Assembly (NCBI GenBank): GCA_964383905.1
Contig: CAYLJO010000230.1
Location: 1 to 9,584, forward strand
Length of the DNA stretch: 9,584 nucleotides
DNA from: CAYLJO01 sp964383905
GTDB lineage: Bacteria; Acidobacteriota; Blastocatellia; Pyrinomonadales; Pyrinomonadaceae
Direction of reading: 5' to 3'
Made by a program: the position numbers and the translations under genes. The notes under the pieces are model-generated. The model did not search any database. It was not told where the DNA came from and was given only the letters and a program-made list of their open reading frames with translations. Below, piece by piece: positions 6,296 to 9,584 of the stretch. Position 1 is the stretch's first letter. Each line of letters starts with the position of its first letter.

Positions 6296-7243
6296 TTACG
6301 CGTGGCTCTTTGTCATATAAAAGAGCGCGTAGGCTGCGCCGAAGGCCGACCAGGCCACCACTGTCACCCACAGTGGCACCCTTTTCGCGCCACGCTTGAC
6401 CATCTGAATGCTCTCGGCGAGACTGGCGCCGGTGATGCCCCGCTTCAATCTCCAGATATCCCCCATCACATAAACGCAGGCGGCCACGATAGGCAGCAAG
6501 GCGATTACCCAGGGTAGCCTCCCTCCTCGCTGCCAGAAGAGCGCGCCGAGGGTGACAAGAACGCCGGCGGCCCCGGCGACCGCCAGCCAAAACGCCAGCG
6601 CCACGCCACGATGTAACCCGAGCGCGACGATCGTCGTGGTGATATTGGCATCCAGGTCTTCCGGATAATCTTCAGCCGTGTTGATCAGGATGACGCCCAT
6701 CTGGAGCGCCCCGTACGCGGCAGCGAAGACGAGCACGGTCAGTGACGGGGCGGCGCTGACGAGCAGTCCGACGAAGAGCATCGGGCCGACGAAGATAATG
6801 AGCCACAAGCATACCAGTTGCGCGAGGCCACGGTCCTTCAGTTGGATCGGCTTCACCGAGTATGCCGCACCGAGCGCGAGGCCGATCACCACCAGGGCGA
6901 ATAGCATCCAGCGGTCTAAGCGCCAGGAGAGGTGGGCGGCTAAAGCCAGGGCGGCCGCGGCCGTCGCTACCACCTGAAAAGTGACGAAGCGGACGCCCAG
7001 GCCGTACACCGCTTCGGAGAGGTGCGGCTTGTAGACGGCATCCAGATCACGGGCGGCGAGGCAGTTGATCATGTCACCAAAGGCAAACAAGAGGAAGAAA
7101 ATAAGGATGCCTTCCCAGAAGGCGTATGTCCTGAGTGGAGACGTATTGTGGATCAATAACAGGACGGGGATGGCAAGGATGGGGATTTCGGCGATCCGGA
7201 ATTCCACCCGGCGGATGCGAAGCATGTAGAGGAGAAAGCGCAT
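6296..7243 (-). CDS. UbiA-family membrane prenyltransferase, last gene of the isonitrile operon
   Basis: UbiA enzymes are inner-membrane proteins that transfer a prenyl chain from a diphosphate to an acceptor, usually aromatic. The 315-residue protein has about eight or nine hydrophobic helices. The family loop YSVKPIQLKDRG (128-139) is clear, and the second Asp-rich site reads EDYPEDLDAN (191-200) with D192, D196 and D198. The first Asp-rich site is altered: NCLAARDLD (60-68) stands where NDxxDxxxD is expected, so the second and fifth positions are Cys and Ala, with D66 and D68 kept. Activity may be changed, or D66 may substitute for a metal ligand. The ATG has GGAG seven bases upstream. The gene follows the dioxygenase by 38 bases, so the natural guess is that it prenylates an isonitrile intermediate. 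Another UbiA chemistry, or loss of catalysis, remains possible. Confidence 0.9.
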   Translation of the reverse strand: MRFLLYMLRIRRVEFRIAEIPILAIPVLLLIHNTSPLRTYAFWEGILIFFLLFAFGDMINCLAARDLDAVYKPHLSEAVYGLGVRFVTFQVVATAAAALALAAHLSWRLDRWMLFALVVIGLALGAAYSVKPIQLKDRGLAQLVCLWLIIFVGPMLFVGLLVSAAPSLTVLVFAAAYGALQMGVILINTAEDYPEDLDANITTTIVALGLHRGVALAFWLAVAGAAGVLVTLGALFWQRGGRLPWVIALLPIVAACVYVMGDIWRLKRGITGASLAESIQMVKRGAKRVPLWVTVVAWSAFGAAYALFYMTKSHA

Positions 7244-7281
7244 GTGATGTCTCCGCCGTCCCTTCTCCCGACAGTCTATCC

Positions 7282-8079
7282 TCAGAGGATATTGACGCGC
7301 CGGATGTGCCGCTCCCGAGGGCGGTCAAAGGCGCGCCGCCCGTGCAGGAGGGCATGATTGTCTGCGATCAGAACGTCACCGCTCGACCATTGGTGGCGGT
7401 AACAGACGTTTGGGTCATTCAGCCTTCGGTGCATGTCCCTGAGGAAGTCCGCCCGTGCTTCCTCAGGGATACCCTTGATCTCCAGCCGCACCGGATTTAG
7501 ATCTTCGACGGGCTCGGCGAAGCGTAGGGTTTCCTCCCCGCTGGTGGGGTGCCGGGAAATCATCGGGGAGGTGAAGGTGCCGCCGTAATGGACAATCTTT
7601 TCGGTCGTATAGGTGATCACGGTTCGCCGCCAGACCTCGCGCCGCCGGGGTGTCGCGCGCTTGATGAGACGGATCGTGTCGCAAAAGAGAGTCTCGCCTC
7701 GGCTCTCCTGGGGCGGGGCTGTCTCACAGTGGAAGAAGATGTAATGGGGGATTCGACCGGCGAACGCGCCATCCCAATGGAAGGGGACCGCGTTGTTTGT
7801 GTACAAATAATTCCTGGCGTCAGCCTGCACACGCAGCTCGTTGACGGCGCCAAAATCCCATTCGAGCAGCTCGCCCAGCCTCTGACAAAACTGCGGCATG
7901 GCAGGCCCCGCGAGCGGAGCGAATCCACGCAGGACGACAACGCGATGATCATCAACCCACCCTTTGAGAACAGGCACGGAGACTGCGCGCAGGTCCGCCC
8001 CTTGCCGCTTAGATTCGACCACCACGCCAAAGGGTATGAGCCGCGTGAGCGTCCATGAAGGCTCCGTCTCTTCAGTCAT
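7282..8079 (-). CDS. isnB: Fe(II)/2-oxoglutarate dioxygenase, IsnB/PvcB family
   Basis: This enzyme belongs to the TauD-fold oxygenases that act after an isonitrile synthase; family members oxidatively decarboxylate or hydroxylate Tyr- or Trp-derived isonitriles. The 265-residue protein shows the iron ligands H101 and D103 (FHWDGAFAGRIPHYIFF, 100-116), the distal His246 in NHALLHGR (241-248) and R257, 11 residues later, placed as the 2-oxoglutarate-binding Arg is in TauD. The stretch GETLFCDT (128-135) is typical of the PvcB/IsnB branch. The ATG at 8079 overlaps the end of the Coq4-like gene by 8 bp and has GGAG five bases upstream. Annotation as a taurine dioxygenase would be misleading given the isonitrile synthase two genes upstream. 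The exact outcome (vinyl isonitrile or another oxidation) cannot be told from the sequence. Confidence 0.92.
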   Translation of the reverse strand: MTEETEPSWTLTRLIPFGVVVESKRQGADLRAVSVPVLKGWVDDHRVVVLRGFAPLAGPAMPQFCQRLGELLEWDFGAVNELRVQADARNYLYTNNAVPFHWDGAFAGRIPHYIFFHCETAPPQESRGETLFCDTIRLIKRATPRRREVWRRTVITYTTEKIVHYGGTFTSPMISRHPTSGEETLRFAEPVEDLNPVRLEIKGIPEEARADFLRDMHRRLNDPNVCYRHQWSSGDVLIADNHALLHGRRAFDRPRERHIRRVNIL

Positions 8080-8530
8080 ACGTGCTCCAGGGTTTCATCC
8101 GCCAGCCTTCGGGTGGAATCCCGAGGTGTTGTCGCAAATCTCCGACGCTCATCTCCAGCAGCGCGTCATAAGGGATGGCGGAATAGTAGAGCGTACGCGT
8201 GCCGCGCGCACGCTTCCAGGCCCGCCAGATACGCCTTGGCGCAACGAACACCGCCAACAGTATGGCGCCGGCGCAGAGGATGTGGACCATGAGCGAGCGG
8301 CACCCGGCGCGGAGCTCGTAGGCGCTGATCTCTGCCTCGCCGATTAAGCCCGTCCCGTAACCGGTCACGACGTGGTGCAGGTCATGCAGAGGCAGCAAAC
8401 CGGGGTTGGGCAAACGAATGACCCATTTTCCGGCGTAGATGGGAAACCCCGGCGCGGCGTAGCTATTAAGATCGAGCGAGTTCTCAGCCAGATAGCGGTC
8501 GCGGCCGGCTCGCACCGTCTCCCGGCTCAT
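8072..8530 (-). CDS. Short Coq4-like protein within the isonitrile operon
   Basis: The 152-residue protein carries the Coq4 metal-site pattern HDxxH-x11-E: H49, D50, H53 and E65 within LPLHDLHHVVTGYGTGLIGE (46-65), followed by AEISAYELRAG as in that family. Coq4 of ubiquinone synthesis acts on the quinone head group at C1 (oxidative decarboxylation). Here, next to isonitrile genes, it more likely acts on, or holds, the pathway intermediate. It is shorter than Coq4 proteins (over 200 residues) and has a hydrophobic stretch (about 80-97) followed by basic RRIWRAWKRARG, so it may sit at the membrane. The start is fixed by an ATGA overlap with the isonitrile synthase stop and GGAGG at 8535-8539; a longer in-frame reading from 8671 has no such support. 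It overlaps isnB by 8 bp. The family call rests on the motif, so it is fairly but not fully secure. Confidence 0.8.
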   Translation of the reverse strand: MSRETVRAGRDRYLAENSLDLNSYAAPGFPIYAGKWVIRLPNPGLLPLHDLHHVVTGYGTGLIGEAEISAYELRAGCRSLMVHILCAGAILLAVFVAPRRIWRAWKRARGTRTLYYSAIPYDALLEMSVGDLRQHLGIPPEGWRMKPWSTYD

Positions 8531-9558
8531 GCGTCCTCCCCCGTCACGTAGTGACTCGGGCAACCCGAGCGCTCGACAACGCGCGCCCCGAGCGCTTCGG
8601 CCTCGTGTCGCCGCATCAGCTTGAATCTCCCCTGATGCCTCACGGCGACGCCGTGCCAGGGCGTGAGCCATGTATCATCCGTCTCGCCAAGAAGGACTCC
8701 GATCTTGTCAGAGTGGGGACCCTGCGGGTGGATCGAGAGACGGATGGCCGTTGGGAAACACTCGTTGATGAGCCTGCCCCATGCGTCGCTCCGCTGGATC
8801 ACACGATACGCGCGCTCCTTGCATTCATTGCGCACTTGCGTCTTGCTCCTGTCCGTTTCAACACCGATGCGATCCTCAAAGAGGAAACGCTGGATCCCGT
8901 TGAAGAGGGCCTGGTGGTGCTCGTACGTCTGAATCCGCCCCCTGATCGCCTCGAGCGTGTCGGCGTAGTGCGCGACCAATTGGTCGCGCATCGCCGCGTG
9001 ATCGTCGGTTTCGAAAAGGTCCTCCATGCTGAAAACATCAAGGGATCTCGCCCCGATGCGCCCCAGCATGTTTGTGATCTCCCGCCCGTAATCAGTCACA
9101 TTCCGGTCGGAGACGCCGACGAGGTCGCTGAACACACGGCCGTCCGAACAGATGGTCAACCTCGCGCCCGGTGGGTATAGCTCCTTGATCTCCGCGCACA
9201 TGCCTTCAAGGAACTTGAGAGCCAGCTCTTCTGCCATGTCCGGCAAAGTGCCGAGCACCTTTTTCGGGCTCGGCGATTTGGCCGGGAAGGACGGCAGGAG
9301 AAAATGTATCGGCTCGCCGGCGATGACAAAGCGCCGCACTTTCGGCAGGTGAAGCGCCAGACATTGCTCACAGGGGTTCGCGGCGCACGCCCCGGCTCCG
9401 GGCTGTAGCCGCCGGTAGCGGAAGAGTTGTCGCAGGATCCTGGTCGCGAGTTCGGTCGCCGCGACATCCGGCGCCGGTTCGACGAGTGGCACACAAATCT
9501 CGTCAACCTTTGCCAGGGTGGCCTTGATGTTTGGCAACCAGGAAAGCCGCCCCGACAT
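8527..9558 (-). CDS. isnA: Isonitrile (isocyanide) synthase, IsnA/PvcA/DIT1 family
   Basis: These enzymes make the isonitrile group from the amino nitrogen of an aromatic amino acid, taking the extra carbon from ribulose 5-phosphate. The protein shows the family hallmarks in order: LFRYRRL (45-51), FPAKSPSPKKVLGTLPD (91-107), ICSDGRVFSDLVGV (136-149), RLSIHPQ (273-279) and WLTPWHGV (297-304). A cysteine cluster, C58, C63 and C66 (CAANPCEQC), lies before the core. The chosen ATG at 9558 gives 343 residues. This start is insecure: there is no clear ribosome-binding site in the 26 bases available, and the frame stays open to the window edge, so the protein may be longer or even the end of a fusion. 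It is the first visible gene of the operon and ends in an ATGA overlap with the Coq4-like gene. Tyr versus Trp as substrate cannot be decided here. Confidence 0.94.
   Translation of the reverse strand: MSGRLSWLPNIKATLAKVDEICVPLVEPAPDVAATELATRILRQLFRYRRLQPGAGACAANPCEQCLALHLPKVRRFVIAGEPIHFLLPSFPAKSPSPKKVLGTLPDMAEELALKFLEGMCAEIKELYPPGARLTICSDGRVFSDLVGVSDRNVTDYGREITNMLGRIGARSLDVFSMEDLFETDDHAAMRDQLVAHYADTLEAIRGRIQTYEHHQALFNGIQRFLFEDRIGVETDRSKTQVRNECKERAYRVIQRSDAWGRLINECFPTAIRLSIHPQGPHSDKIGVLLGETDDTWLTPWHGVAVRHQGRFKLMRRHEAEALGARVVERSGCPSHYVTGEDA
8535..8539 (-). promoter_or_regulatory. Ribosome-binding site fixing the Coq4-like start
   Basis: Read on the minus strand the sequence is GGGAGGACGC then ATG, so a full GGAGG sits four bases before the start at 8530. 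It lies inside the last codons of the isonitrile synthase gene. With the ATGA stop-start overlap it argues for translational coupling and against the longer in-frame start at 8671. Confidence 0.75.
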
Positions 9559-9584
9559 TGAAAGCAGGTCGCAGACTAAATTTA

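Noticed and set aside
7282..8079. Assignment of the dioxygenase as a taurine dioxygenase (TauD)
   Set aside because: The fold and ligands are shared, but GETLFCDT, HWDGAFAGRIPHYIFF and the isonitrile synthase in the operon point to the PvcB/IsnB branch.
6296..8530. UbiA and Coq4-like genes as part of ubiquinone synthesis
   Set aside because: No other quinone-pathway gene is present, both are coupled to isonitrile genes, the first UbiA Asp-rich motif is atypical and the Coq4-like protein is short.
8531..8671. A longer, 199-residue version of the Coq4-like protein starting at 8671
   Set aside because: The extra 47 residues overlap isnA and look like an out-of-frame shadow. The internal ATG at 8530 has GGAGG and the ATGA overlap.
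8551..9180. A 209-codon plus-strand frame opposite isnA
   Set aside because: It is antisense to a confidently assigned isonitrile synthase and has no motif or ribosome-binding support.

Overview
The window reads as a piece of chromosome from a GC-rich Gram-negative bacterium. A LolA-type lipoprotein carrier implies an outer membrane. The PilS/PilR-like pair, the permease-then-ATPase ABC-2 module and the degenerate short-unit tandem repeats in intergenic gaps would fit Acidobacteriota (Blastocatellia-like), but that placement is inference from gene style and was not tested by a search. No RNA gene, insertion sequence or CRISPR array is visible.

Layout. Positions 1-289 are a leader without a secure gene: it holds two competing open frames that could be the tail of an upstream gene, a sigma70-like promoter candidate, a perfect 12-bp palindrome and a weak hairpin. 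Then five plus-strand genes follow: a membrane PAS histidine kinase (290-1966, PilS-like), a sigma54-dependent response regulator (2069-3562, PilR/NtrC-like), an ABC-2 permease (3616-4467), its ATPase (4594-5544) and LolA (5555-6211). The kinase-regulator gap carries a heptanucleotide tandem repeat in strict 7-base register that runs to the regulator's start codon. The permease-ATPase gap carries a second short repeat family, and possibly a promoter placed so that the ATPase message would be leaderless.

From 9558 down to 6296 a four-gene minus-strand operon converges on lolA: isonitrile synthase (IsnA/PvcA family), a short Coq4-like protein, an Fe(II)/2-oxoglutarate dioxygenase (IsnB/PvcB family) and a UbiA-family membrane prenyltransferase. 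The first three genes are joined by 4-bp and 8-bp overlaps and the fourth follows after 38 bp, so they very probably act in one pathway.

How the genes may work together. By family knowledge, IsnA converts the amino group of an aromatic amino acid (Tyr or Trp) to an isonitrile, and IsnB oxidises or decarboxylates the product. The added UbiA prenyltransferase and Coq4-like protein are both of types known from quinone-headgroup chemistry. This suggests a membrane-associated, possibly prenylated aromatic isonitrile, a pathway I do not recognise as described. It is the most interesting content here. The plus-strand block looks like a regulatory pair followed by an ABC export/envelope module; nothing in the sequence ties it to the isonitrile operon beyond adjacency.
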